This document shows, one piece after another, positions 1-11,390 of a stretch of DNA of 64,000 bases. This stretch comes from Kalaharituber pfeilii (Eukaryota; Ascomycota; Pezizomycetes; Pezizales; Pezizaceae): contig WHUZ01000095.1 of the NCBI GenBank assembly GCA_015179045.1, forward strand, positions 124,001 through 188,000. The letters run 5' to 3'. Numbering within the stretch: position 1 is the first letter of the stretch; each line of letters starts with the position of its first letter. The notes under the pieces are model-generated. The model searched no databases. It was not told where the DNA came from and worked only from the letters and a program-made list of their open reading frames with translations. The translations under genes and the position numbers were made by a program.

Positions 1-916
1 TCTGTGAGATATGCCTGACATTTTGATGTTGGGGAGGGTGCAGAACCGGCGCCAAGGTGCCCAGCGTTACCGGTGTGCACATCGTTACCCATACGGTACT
101 GGTAGTAGAGATAGCTCAGTACGAGCACCTAATATTCTAATTCCTCTCCGAATTGCTCCAAAAATACCGGAGATAGAAACTAAGGGCACTAGTTATTATT
201 ATATATGATAAAGATACTATACACCATCTCCGAGGTCATTCTGGATAATATAAGGCCAAGTTAAAAAGGTAGACTTGTCTAGGCTACTCAATGCAGAAAC
301 CTCTGTATAGTAGAAGAACAGGAATAAAAGCATCTCCGAAGACTGTATCACATCAGGAATAACGAAAATGTGTCCCTGACATGCGGGCGTAGTGTCAAGA
401 TAATTGGATACATCCCATGTGTTCGTGCGTTCTGACATTCTTCTAGCTAGCAGACCCAGCGTCTAAATACCTGCTGGGAAGCCCTGGCATCTGAACACCT
501 CGCTAGTAAAGCCCGGCGTCCCTACTTCATATAATTCCATATGCCGTCATGCCACACAACATTTAAGCTTGCATGTCTGGATGCCCGTAAAGTGACAGAT
601 AACGTTATTAATGAGGCAGCTCATCAAATGCTTACATCGAATGCCAATGTTAGTTACATGTGTGGTCTCAATACCTCACACACATATACTCTATATCTCG
701 ATATGGCAGAATGAGCTCAATTTAACAGGTATGGCAGGTGCCGCTCGACGGCGGGAGCGAAGCTATCGTCTGAATATCAAGCTGCCGTTCGTAGCGAACT
801 CCATGCGATTCGCACATGCTTGTGGTTTGAGCAAGGGGGGGCCCATCAATCCTGTCCTTATCCAGCAAGCATATTGCCTGCATTGCATTTCGGATACACG
901 TGTGCATCTACCAACC
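1..916. other. No gene; scattered repeat remnants
   Basis: No open frame here looks like a real gene. Short stretches at about 160-185 (accggagatag) and 222-310 (atctccgag, ggctactc, gcagaaacc) resemble pieces of the tandem unit that starts at 917, so this is probably a decayed outer edge of the array. Confidence 0.5.
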
Positions 917-2560
917 GTCCACCCTACGGTTACGGTGAACTCATAACAACTGCTCCGAGTAAGCCACAAGAAGGACTAAGGTTACCGGAGATGGAATTAG
1001 GAGTCTTTTGGACCTACTCTAATAAGTCCCAACTCACATATTCATCTCCGGACATGTTATGTGCAGAAACTTGTGTAAGTACTATATAAAGGCTACTCGG
1101 TCCACCCTACGGTTACGGTGAACCTATAACAACTGCTCTGAATAAGCCATAAGAAGGGCTAAGGTTACCGGAGATAGAATTAGGAATCTTTTAGATCTAC
1201 TCTGATAAGTACCAACTCACATATTCATCTCCGGACATGGTGTACTCTTTCGGAGCAGAAACTTGTATAAGTACTATATAAAGGGTACTCCGTCCACCCT
1301 ACGGTTACGGTGAACTCATAACAACTGCTCCGAGTAAGCCACAAGAAGGACTAAGGTTACCGGAGATGGAATTAGGAATCTTTTAGATCTACTCTAATAA
1401 GTACCAACTCACATATTCATCTCCGGACAGGTTGTGCTCTTTCGGAGCAGAAACTTGTATAAAGGCTACTCTCGGCCGTCCACCCTACAGTTCCGGTGAA
1501 CCCAACACTGCTCCGAGTAAGCCACAAGAAGGATTAAGATTACCGGAGATAGAATCAGAGTCTTTTAGACCTACTCTGATAAGTAACAACTTACATCATT
1601 CATCTCCGGACATGTTGTGCTCTTTCGGAGCAGAAACTTGTATAAAGGCTACTCCATCCACCCTACAGTTCCGGTGAACCCAACACTGCTCCGAGTAAGC
1701 CACAAGAAGGATTAAGATTACCGGAGATAGAATCAGAGTCTTTTAGACCTACTCTGATAAGTAACAACTTACATCATTCATCTCCGGACATGTTGTGCTC
1801 TTTCGGAGCAGAAACTGTATGTAAGTACTATATAAAGACATAGTCTCCTAACTAGATGCTGACTAAGTGGAGTTTCATGCATGTGTGTTGCTCCGCTTTA
1901 TACAGAGGATACGGTAGGTAAACTGCTCTAAGTAAGCCACAAGGGGGATTGAGGTTACCGGAGATAAAATCAGAGCCTTTTAAACCTACTCTAATGAGTA
2001 ACAACTCACATAATTCATTTCTAGCTGTTACGGATTCACCGCAACCGTTAGGGCGGGCGGTCGGTGGATGCGCATGCAGTATGCGCGCGCAGTATGCACG
2101 CGCAGTATACGCATATGCGATGTAGGCGATATGCGACAGCCGGGCGCTGGCGTCGCAGTCGTGAAATGTACTATATGAGCTACGCAGAGGACTAGCGAGT
2201 ATCGCTGGTCAAGTGTCTTTTTGGCCTGGCGGACGGTAACTCTCTGCGTTTACCACCATCCGTTACACTAGCTATGTTATATTCTTTCGGAGTAGAAACT
2301 TGTATCAGTACTATATAAAGGCTACTCCGAATGTAGAGGATAAGTAAACTGCTCCGAGTAAACTACAAGAAGGATTAAAGTTACCGGAGATAGAATCAGA
2401 GCCTTTTAGACCTATTCTGATGAGTAACAACTTACAGAATTTATCTCCGAACATGTTTGGCTATAAGAACAGGATATGTTGTGCTCTTTTGAAGTAGAAA
2501 CTTATACCAGTACAATATAAAGGCTACTTTGGATGCAGAGAACAGGTAAGTAAAGCTTCG
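917..2560. repeat. ~180-bp tandem repeat array, 7-8 degenerate copies
   Basis: Units begin near 917, 1099, 1291, 1477, 1656, about 1830-1920, 2329 and about 2515. Shared landmarks are a start with ccaccctacggttacggtg, the block ctccgagtaagccacaag, then ttaccggagat, catctccggacatgttgtg, ctctttcggagcagaaact and a closing TATA-like tatataaaggctact. Copies 4 and 5 (about 1500-1650 and 1680-1830) are nearly identical, so they duplicated recently. Later copies are diverged and one is split by an inserted MITE. No coding frame runs through the array. The repeated TATA-like end could be chance or a promoter remnant of an element; I cannot tell which. Confidence 0.85.
2026..2267. mobile_element. 242-bp MITE with 5-bp target duplication
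   Basis: The insert begins tgttacggat and ends atccgttaca, an imperfect terminal inverted repeat. It is flanked by ctagc on both sides (2021-2025 and 2268-2272). Removing it and one ctagc restores the expected order of the surrounding tandem unit, which is strong evidence of insertion. The interior is rich in gcgcgc/tatgcg runs and has no ORF. Related interiors occur at about 7507-7695 and 34590-34681. The superfamily is uncertain because a 5-bp duplication with such short termini fits no standard class cleanly. Confidence 0.75.
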
Positions 2561-4134
2561 GAGAAGAGCAATAGGTATCGGAAATGAAAATAGTTGTACT
2601 ATTAAGGTACAATATATAAAGTATACTGAGAAATCTAGCTTCAGTTGCAAACATGTTAGCAAATATGAAATTATTTCCAGAGATACTGTGTCTATACAGT
2701 ATCATACCAGATTCTCTTCCTTTCGCGAATTATTTAAGCGTGCCAAGAGAGTCTGGGCACGAGAACATCTAATCTTGCTATACTGTTGATTATGTATTCT
2801 ATTTCAGTACGCATTTTCATAATTTTTATAGATAGCGATTTCAATAGCTATGCAGCAGTCATTTTGGCAACCATTTCAGCAACCTTTCTGATGGTCATTT
2901 CGGCAGCCATTCAGTCAGCCATTTGACGGTCACTTTGGCAAGTGTTTTCATAGTTATTTCAGAAGCTTTTTTTGACAGTTTGCTTCGGCAGCTGTTTTAT
3001 TGGTCGTTTCACACCTGCTTTGACAACTTTTCTTTACCCATTCTGGACCACCACCGCCACTATTGTTATGTATCTAGATATATTGCTGTGCCATGAATAT
3101 GATACTTTAATTGCTGTTTGCATAACTGCAGACTATGTTCAGGTGTATGTTGCAAGGTGGTGGTAGAGAACTCAAAAGGCTGCCAAGTACTGGGTATCCA
3201 AAGTAGCAGGTCGTTGTTATTAGTGCCTACTGCATTCTGCATAGGGCATAATATGCAAGTCAGGTGTCCGAATACTTTTGAAATGACCTAGTAGCTGGTA
3301 ACTGCATGAGACGATGCACACTCACAAGGTATTAAGTGACCTTTTTAATACTCATACAAGTGTCCACGCAGTATCGTTGAGATCAACAGTTAACCGCGAC
3401 TGGCATCGGGGCATGCGTCCACTTACAGCGCAATGGCAAGTCGTCTTCCATCTCGAAACACCAACTCTATACAGGAAACACTCTATGCAGAATTAATACA
3501 TTGTTAGGTTCTCCTTCAGAGCAAATCCCGATCTGCCCTATTGTAAAACCAATGATATTCACAAATTTTATGAGCCCAGGAACATCCGTCATAATATGGA
3601 TAAGAATCAATTATTCCAACAGCAGCAGCAGGCTACTATGTCTATCGGCCCTCGCGCGATCCGAGACTTTTGATTCGATTAGTCGCCTTGACTATGAGTT
3701 AGCTATTCCCCTGTCAGCGTGCTCAGTAATTCAGGTTGCTGACCTATTTGATCATATTGAGTTGTAAAGGTCACGTTTCTCCATATTTTCTCGGCACTTG
3801 AAGTCCTTGGTGTGGCACAACCGGACTAGGTTCGATAAGCAACCCCTATGGCTGTAACTGTGCATCAGGCATCATATGCATTGTTGTCCAGCCTTGGGTC
3901 ATCCATTGCTGGTAGCTGAGTACAAGACCCCCAGTCTCGAACCCAAGACTGTTCTCGTGCCTAGACTCTACCCTAGACCTCGAAGTTGGTGCCAGTCGAG
4001 TTAACAGATAAACCTTCGATTTCCCAACTAATAAATTACTCGAAAGTCAGGCCGATCTTCCTTCGGAGTATGTTCCAGTGCCGTGTTGCCACACGCACAT
4101 TGAATGTTGCAACAATGATCTCAGCCGTTCTCTA
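2561..4134. other. No gene; degenerate short-period repeat inside
   Basis: At about 2855-3040 there is a loose short-period repeat built on variants of cagccattt / ggtcatttcgg. Otherwise the sequence is unremarkable, and ORFs of 60-88 codons show no family features. Confidence 0.4.
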
Positions 4135-4344
4135 ACGTGCCCGAAGTGGTAACGATCTGCCCCCCTGTAACGATCCATTCTCTGGGCACTCCTCGTCATA
4201 CATTCCTCGCTCTACTACTTATTTTGGATATATTGCAACTATAGAAATTGCTTAATATTATACCAATTTGACATCGCTGAATCAGAATTTGCTATCATAA
4301 TGAGGAAAAAATCAAAATTCCATTATTTACAACCAAATTCATTA

Positions 4345-6978
4345 CTGTCGCTTACCTAATGGTGACCGACCACCCATAGGTGACCGAATTGGGAACCCCT
4401 GCATCCACCTTCAAATTCATTACTATTACCAACGCCAACAAAACGGCAAAAAATATAGGCGAAGTCATACTCAATACAACAAGCGCTGCGCTATCAGATG
4501 TGATATAGGAAAAAATAAAAAATACAAGATCTCATGAAATATCCAAAAATTAGACCAAAATAGTATAGAAAGACAACCCTCCTCAATATCTACCCCCTCA
4601 AAATTCGAATTCTCCATAAATCAATACAGTCAATGCTGTATATAATTCTCAGATGGCATAAAAACATCTTACTACTCAATTAATCCTATACATTAGAGAG
4701 CTTATAGACATAATGAAGATTTTGCATAGATACGTACTTCCATATAATTATATATTTCCAGCTGCCGAAGATGTTGTACAAATATTTCATCGTCCTCGTC
4801 CTCCCAATCCTCCTCAATTGATATTTCCTCTACAGGGGGGCCTTGGGTGACATTAGCACTATTCTTTGTAACAGCTATAGCATTCTTACCTTCTGCATTC
4901 TCTGTTAACCCCCCCTCCCCCGCTTTTGAGGACCCCTCCATTGGATCAGTAGCTGGAGCCTTTTTTTTGCGAGGTGCACGGGGCTTTTTTGGGATAGGGA
5001 GTCCTGCTGCGAGTGCTGCATCTCGTGCCTGCTTCCATTCAGCTTCTCGAGCTGCCTTTTCTGCATCCCGGACCTTTTTCTCTGCTGCCTTAGCAGCCTT
5101 TAATACAGCAGCAGCAGCTTCATCCTCCTTTTTTTAATCAATTTCTTCTGGCCCTCCTCAATCTCCTTGCGTGTTAAAACGCGCCCTTGACCTACTCGAC
5201 GTTTGCTTGGTGCCTTGTTGATTTCTTTTCCACTTCTGAGCTGCATAAATTTTTCCCCTCGTGGGCGAATCTCATGGAAGTATGCAACTTGCTGCATAGT
5301 AAGATCAATGAATTCTCGTATTGTTGCACTACGTTGAGGAGTTAATGCGAATTGGTCGATTTGGCGAGCAAGATTACGCAGCTTCGTCGGTGGTGATAGT
5401 ATAGTATTGGTAGGGGGAAGCTTCGAGGCGGGAGGAAATGCAGGGATCATGGTATCTTGAAGCTGATTGGTTGTAGGCGCAAATTTAACCTTTTTCGTCC
5501 TTGATGTCTCAGGCCCATTACCCACTGTAGCTGGTACTCCTCGCGCATTGTCAATATTGACTGGCCAGCATCCAGATTTATTCCATGCTTTCTTGATGAT
5601 ATCTATGGTATATACTTCCTTGCGAGCCTCGTACAAAATTTCCCAAAACGCCGGTCGTTTCAGTACTTCGAAGGTATGATGACGTAGCCAGTACTGTAGA
5701 TTGCGCCGATAGGCTCTCTGAAGCAAGCCAAAGCATCCCACATCAAGAGGTTGCATAAAGTGAGTGCTATGGGGTGGGGGGCATATCATCATGATTGAGA
5801 GCAAATTCAACCGTCCGCCAATAGACATGAGAGCTATGCCCATCAACAATAAGAATTCGGGTAGGGCGCTTCTTCAGAGATTTATTATATGCTGGCCTGG
5901 TATGGCGCTTAAAGTGTGTAGAGATGTACTCGAAGCCTAAATCATCATCCATATATCCATTTGGTGACATACCAAATGTTGCATCAGCGCTATGTACCCC
6001 CCCTTCTCCATATGATGCTTCAACATGAACTTTGCCCTTGTATACCACATATGGTGGTATATGCGCCCCTGCTGCAGAAACTGTCTCCAAAACAGTAACA
6101 AACTCTCTAGACCCCTCAGTTAGTGCTTCTGCAGCTTTGGTCCCTGCGCGAACAATGTATTTTTTCTTGATCTTATCATCTCCAATAATAATGCCTTTTT
6201 CGTCGCAATAATTCCATATGTTCGGTTCAGTGACATTGTACCGCCGAATAAGATTTGCTAGAAGCCTATAGAAGTGCGGTTGGAGTTCTTTAGATGCACC
6301 TGCTTTTCGCCGTGTACGCTCGTGGTATTGGACGAACTTTTTGTCAAGTTCCGGATGGCGTTTAAGAAACCGTGATACCCAGTGCTTCCCAATAGCAGGT
6401 GCTAATCCCTTAGCTACTGCATCCTTATGAGCCTTCCTGATCTCCCATATACTACCAGTACATTGTTTCTCAGTAGTACTATGCTTCTGAGCACGAGAAA
6501 TTAGAATATCTTGTGCCATTTGCTCAAACAAAGCGTGGGATAGTGGGAAACCGCGATCAGCCATTTCAAGGCAGTATTCTTTGAGTGCTGATTCTTCTCC
6601 TGGAGTAAAAAGCTGCCGATGCCGATAAGCAAATTTGTGTGCCTTGCGTTCGCCCTTCACTCTGCGCCGTAGTGTAACTTCATTCACTCCATATTCAGCT
6701 GCTATGCGTGCCTTTGGAATGGAGGGGTGCCGTTTAGCGAAATCAACCGCACGTTGCATTTCTTCCTCAGTATATGCAGGCATAATGAGCTAGGATAGGC
6801 ACTAGGGCATAGTGGCTTGATAGTGTAGTGGATGCAGATTAAAATGGTATATTCAGGTACTATAAACAATGCATGGGTGGTGAGATAATATGCGAAAATG
6901 AATCGGGGGGGAGGTGATTGACAGGGATATTTTAATCGGTCACTTATGGGTGGTCGGTCACCATTAGGTAAGCGACAG
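4345..6978 (-). mobile_element. pogo/Fot-type DNA transposon, 2634 bp
   Basis: Terminal inverted repeats of about 45 bp: the left end reads ctgtcgcttacctaatggtg at 4345 and the right end is its inverted match ending at 6978, with only one or two differences over ~45 bp. TA duplications sit at 4343-4344 and 6979-6980. The element carries one transposase gene on the minus strand. Length, TA duplication and the HTH-plus-DDE transposase are typical of fungal pogo/Fot1-like elements. It inserted into the left arm of the surrounding foldback element, so it is younger. The near-identical ends suggest recent movement, but the transposase is frameshifted. Confidence 0.9.
4702..6783 (-). pseudogene. 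pogo-type DDE transposase, two frameshifts
   Basis: The first segment (6783-5767) has an N-terminal helix-turn-helix (residues ~1-50, with AEYGVNEVTLRRR), a CENP-B-type HTH (~50-160), the first catalytic Asp in NYCDEKG and the second in VDGHSSH. The frame then slips near 5770-5785, next to a C6 run, into a second segment (to about 5130) with QPLDVGCFG holding the third Asp. A second slip near 5132-5138, at an A7 run, leads to a Lys/Ala-rich coiled C-terminus and an acidic tail ending at 4702. Full length would be about 690 aa. Both breaks are single-base events beside homopolymers, so either decay or assembly error is possible. The gene fills most of the element. Confidence 0.85.
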
Positions 6979-7506
6979 TATTATTCACCTAATTTGAGCT
7001 CTCCCTGTATATAGTATAGCTCAACATTCTCGAAATCAGGAAAATAATATAGAAAACTAGTAATTCTCATCCATCTAGGGCTGGTCTTTTTATTAAAAGT
7101 CAATATTGCATATACAGATCATGTGGGATGCAGTGCACCTTCAATTGTATAGAAGTAGTTTATGTTCCTGAGCTAATCTCCATACCTTGATCTGACCTTC
7201 AGTGTTCCTAGACTCCTCAAGTGATTCAGGAATACCGGGACTTGAAGTTGTAGTAATTGAAGCACTAGGGGTGGTAATAGTAACTCCTTCTGAGGTGCCA
7301 GGTATGACAGAAGAGACGTATGGCTCAAATCTGCTATTGGAACCTTCTTCTACCCACCCCCCCTTCTAGTATTCAGACCCTCCTATCTCATGAACTAAAG
7401 ATCTTTCCCAGCCCCAGCCTTGCATGTGAGTTCCTCTATGGTGTCTTTTTGTAACTTGTTCAGCTGCAGCCATCTCTCTCTATTTCGTTCTTCTTTTGCC
7501 TTGCTG

Positions 7507-7695
7507 TCATGGGTCACCTCGGGTGGCCGATAGAGCGTATATGCGACGTATGCGAAATGCGACAGCAAATATATGGGATGCAGGTGCGTATTGCTAAATG
7601 AGCTATGCAGAGGACTAGTAAACGTCACTAGTCAAGTGTTTTTTCACTGATCTGGTGGGAGGCGGTTCTCTATCCAAGACGCCCAAGACGTTATA
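7507..7695. repeat. Diverged second copy of the MITE-like repeat
   Basis: Shares with 2100-2260 the order gcgatatgcgacagc-like, gagctatgcagaggactag, gtcaagtgttttt, then a ggcgg..gttctct end. It lies in the spacer of the foldback element, so it either inserted there or was part of the parent. Ends are too diverged to define exactly. Confidence 0.55.
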
Positions 7696-7907
7696 TTCAC
7701 TCACTTCCTCCTAAGCCGCCTCGAGCTGAAGTTAAAGCAATACTGGAAATAGAAGGAAAAAATAGTAGGAGATGTCGAAAAGGAAACAGAGAGTACCAGC
7801 GAAGGTCAGAAAGGAGGAAGAGAAACTTCAGAAGGTGCGAAAATAGTTTAGGATAAGAAAGAAGCCGCTGATATGCAAAGTAGTTAGCAGCGATGGATCG
7901 AGAAAGT

Positions 7908-8640
7908 AAGGCAAAAGAGGAACGAAAATAGAGAGAGATGGCTGCAGCTGAACAAGTTACAAAAAGACACCATAGAGGAACTCACATGCAAGGCTGGGGC
8001 TGGGAAAGATCTTTAGTTCATGAGATAGGAGGGTCTGAATACTAGAAGGGGGGTGGGTAGAAGAAGGTTCCAATAGCAGATTTGAGCCATACGTCTCTTC
8101 TGTCATACCTGGCACCTCAGAAGGAGTTACTGTTACCACCCCTAGTGCATCAACTACTACAAGTTCAAGTCCCGATATTCCTGAATCACTTGAGGAGTCT
8201 AGGAACACTGAAGGTCAGATCAAGGTATGGAGATTAGCTCACGAATATAAACTACTTCTATACAATTGAAGGTGCATTGCATCCCACATGATCTGTATAT
8301 GCAATATTGACTTTTAATAAAAAGACCAGCCCTAGATGGATGAGAATTACTAGTTTTCTATATAATTTTTCTGATTTCGAGAATGTTGAGCTATACTATA
8401 TACAGGGAGGACTCAACTTAGGTAAATAATGATAAATTTAGTTGTAAATATTGGAATTTTGATTTTTTCCTCATTATAATAGCAAATTCTGATTCAGCGA
8501 TGTCAAATTAGTATAATGTTAAGCAATTTCTATAGTTGCAATATATTCAAATAAAAGTAGTAGAGTGAGGAATGCATGACGAGGAGTGCCCAGAGAGTGG
8601 ATCGTTACAGGGGGGCATATCGTTACCACATCGGGCACGC
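7908..8640 (-). repeat. Right inverted arm of foldback element (intact)
   Basis: Inverted match of the left arm. Around 8425-8450 it retains the uninterrupted version of the site where the pogo-type element inserted in the left arm. Open frames on both strands here look like remnants of a transposase C-terminal region (RERWLQLNKLQKDTIEEL), an inference from style rather than a firm match. Confidence 0.8.
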
Positions 8641-8642
8641 TA

Positions 8643-10125
8643 TTTGATTCGTGGTCGCACACACATATTAGCGCCTTTCCATTCACCATCGCAATTCGTA
8701 AGGGCAAATCGCATTATTAGTCAACAGAGCGAACCTCGGAGGCAAGAGGCTTCCGCACATGGCATCACGCATGGTTTTTTGTGTAACGTTTTGTTTTGTG
8801 TGGTTGGACTGCTATCACAAGGTGGGGAGAATAATTAAGCGGAATTTGGCCTTGAAATCATCAGATAAGCTATGATGTCAACTTCTGCATGAAGCCGCAA
8901 CAGTGTCTATACCTTACATGTTTTCATGACTGTACCATACGAAAGCAATTTGTATACTTGCGCATACCAGTTTAATTTAGATTTCGACACAGCTGTTCTA
9001 ATCAAATGCTTGCGAGCATACACACCAGGACCAACCTTCCAATTACACACACGAACTTCTACAATTGTTTTTGATCTATGTAGGTTCAGCTGAGAAGCTA
9101 GCTTTGAGACTCACATGCAGGATAGTTTAGCTAAAGCTGATTGGGTTGTCATCAGACGAATGGTTGTTCACATGGGAGCAAATACTTTATACAACCCAAT
9201 ACTATGTGTGGCCATAACGATCAGTCTCGAGTTACACACGTGTTGGCTCGCTGAACCAAGTGAAGTTAACAAAAGCCTCCTCCAAAATCATCGACTTTGC
9301 CAACACTCGAAGATCGCAGGAGAGAACATCTTTGTCAGGATTATGACATTAGGAATAATAATTTACTCTGTTATCACTTAGGTACGAGATTACGGCCATG
9401 ACTCTTGAACTTCATAGATGCATCTTTCCTCGATAGCTATCACAACTAAGGCTCAGATAGAGATTTGGGTGCTAAACAGGCGAACTGGAAACTCGAGGTA
9501 CTTCCTACATATCATTCTGAGCATGTAAAAGTGCTCTACTCTATACTGCATTTATACATAAGCTACCCTCACGCTGCTTCTACCTCATTTTGTTGCACAT
9601 AAGCTTTAAGCCTATGCAGAGCTGGTGTAATATTTTTATTATCTTGATACGGCACCTGCAGCTGTGTAACATCAGACCACTCAGTACCTGTGTAACAGCG
9701 TAAAACACATAACATAAAACGTGACACCTTTCACGATTTCGAACTTGAATCAACTCCGCTTGGATACTAGTACCTCCTAACAGTGCTCTACTGTTCAGAC
9801 CGGCTTCACTTGCAGCGACAAACGGTTCGATTCAGTGAACCTCAATTAGGCACTAGCCATTTCTCATAGTCCATCTGGGCCAGAGCCCGGCCTGCTTCGA
9901 GATCCCACATCAGGTGCTCTATCGATGACCTACTTGTCCCACTTGAGCACGAGCCCGCGGGCTGTCATGCATTTTAATGCAGACTTTCCACCGCTGAGAA
10001 CTGCCTAATCTGTCACTTTTCCTGCCTGTAACCTGGACGGGCCCACTGCTACCTGTACAGCGTTAAGTTACGTACTCTACATACTCAGGTGCCTCATGAC
10101 CAGCAGCATACAAGCAGGTATGTAA
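8643..10125. other. No recognisable gene
   Basis: ORFs up to 88 codons (for example 9115-9381) show no motif, signal or family resemblance. No further repeat structure was recognised. Confidence 0.4.
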
Positions 10126-10136
10126 GTGGCGAACCT

Positions 10137-10174
10137 GCCCTGCCATGGCGAACAGCTGCAAGCGGGGTAACGTG

Positions 10175-10228
<54 letters not shown>
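10137..10228 (+). mobile_element. Tiny poly(A) retroposon, copy 1
   Basis: A 40-nt body containing ccctgccatggcgaacagct and gcaagcggggtaacgtgat is followed by 52 A. It is flanked by an 11-bp duplication with one mismatch: gtggcgaacct at 10126-10136 and gtggtgaacct at 10229-10239. Poly(A) plus a target-site duplication indicates insertion by target-primed reverse transcription. The same body recurs at 31797 and 32940, each time starting at the same point. Confidence 0.75.
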
Positions 10229-10230
<2 letters not shown>

Positions 10231-10239
10231 GGTGAACCT

Positions 10240-10789
10240 AAGGATGCATCCGCTACTTATTTATCAACCTGCTACTACGCGCAACTGATATCAAAAACGG
10301 CCTTCGGTTCGTTGTAGTATTGATGCCCAAGTCTACCTAGAGTAGCTTGACCTTGTGACAAACAGAGCTGTGCACCAGCCCCCAACTCTTCATAGACCGC
10401 GGTATAGGCCGACCGTAACTGTAATTAGAGAATTGGCTCAATCCCTTGCCGCTCATGCGGTCGCAAGATCGGCAGGGCTACTTGTATATGTACTCGGGGT
10501 CAAGGGTAAGTCTTCAGAAGCGCTATGCACTGCATTGCCAAGCTTCCTCTAGGTAACGCGATGTGGACAACAACACAAATTACCTGTAATTTTAGACGTG
10601 TCGCTAAACACTAAGTGTCAACAGAGCTATATTACCGGCACGCGCATAAGTTACAGCAGCAATGAAGCTACGAGGAACCCGAAAAGATTATTTTGGCAGT
10701 CCGACCAAGTTCCGGAACAGAGAGACTACATGAGGCGAGCGTCTTGGAATTATTACACTACGTGACGATGCAAATCTGCTGTCCGATTA
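10240..10789. other. No recognisable gene
   Basis: No convincing coding frame. The right part (from about 10690) may already belong to the Tc1/mariner relic that follows. Confidence 0.4.
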
Positions 10790-10930
10790 AGGACAGGGAG
10801 GTACTGAAGGAAAAGCTATAAGAGGAATGGGAGAAAATAACGAAGGAGAGGTTGCTGTCATTAGTTAGGAGTATGCCAGATAGACTCTGAGCTATAATTG
10901 CTGCTGGTGGGACTGTAACACCTTATTAAT
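10790..10930 (+). pseudogene. Tc1/mariner transposase C-terminal relic
   Basis: The plus-strand frame, read through stops, gives EEWEKITKERLLSLVRSMPD followed by AIIAAGGTVTPY. This fits the usual end of Tc1/mariner transposases, where a helix with W..I..E.I..LV.SMP.R is followed by a conserved GG.TPY-like tail. Internal stops and the missing catalytic core show a dead fragment. No inverted ends were located. Confidence 0.55.
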
Positions 10931-11390
10931 TTAATGATAGAAGTTTTTGTATGTAAATCCCATATAAAAGTTCTGAAGACTTTTGTTCGATTATCCATGC
11001 TATGTTGCGTTGCTATGGGGCATCTGCAAGACGCCCAGTTATGCAGCTCTTATGCATCTGAAGACTAACCCTGACCCCCGAGTACATACTGAAAACTAAG
11101 CCACAGCGCGGCCATTCCGCCAAATATAATACCATCTATCACCAGCTCTTGCAAGTTAACGAAACGGCTATCTTACATCCAATGCAAGGCCAATCTACAT
11201 GTACCTTTCAACGCCGAAGCCAACATGCAGAAGTCAGCATAGGCAATTGTGTTTATGTCCATATCGACTCTAGGCCCTATCGATATGAATAGCAACCTTA
11301 TTGTAAGATGCCCAAGCAACGATAACAACCAAAGCCAAAGAGAATCATCATGTCATATCGTTTGCTTAAACTTGCTTTCTCCGTCAACAC
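10931..11390. other. No recognisable gene (3' side of the vWA-like gene)
   Basis: Downstream flank of the minus-strand gene ending at 11391; probably holds its 3' UTR. No other structure seen. Confidence 0.35.

Larger units (their letters stand above)
4135..7505 (+). repeat. Left inverted arm of foldback element (interrupted)
   Basis: Inverted match to 7908-8640, split by the pogo-type insertion at 4345-6978. The join across the insertion (up to 4342, then from 6979) matches the uninterrupted right arm. The inner edge lies at about 7505, in ttgccttgctg. Confidence 0.8.
4135..8640. mobile_element. Foldback-type element with TA duplication and ~733-bp inverted arms
   Basis: The left end starts acgtgcccgaagtggtaacg after TA (4133-4134). 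The right end is its inverted match before TA (8641-8642). The left arm is 4135-4342 plus 6981-7505 (interrupted by a nested transposon); the right arm is 7908-8640. The ~400-bp spacer contains a copy of the MITE-like repeat seen at 2026. TA duplication and end structure suggest a Tc1/mariner/pogo-group element. The arms look like two inverted copies of one end of a parental element. Without the nested insert the element would be about 1.87 kb. It is non-autonomous as seen. Confidence 0.8.

Noticed and set aside
917..2560. CRISPR-like array
   Set aside because: Units are ~180 bp and diverged end to end, without short repeats and unique spacers; organism is eukaryotic.
9820..9840. ggttcgattc resembling a tRNA B box
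   Set aside because: No A box or cloverleaf could be built around it.
10137..10228. tRNA-derived SINE
   Set aside because: The 40-nt body has no RNA polymerase III A or B box.
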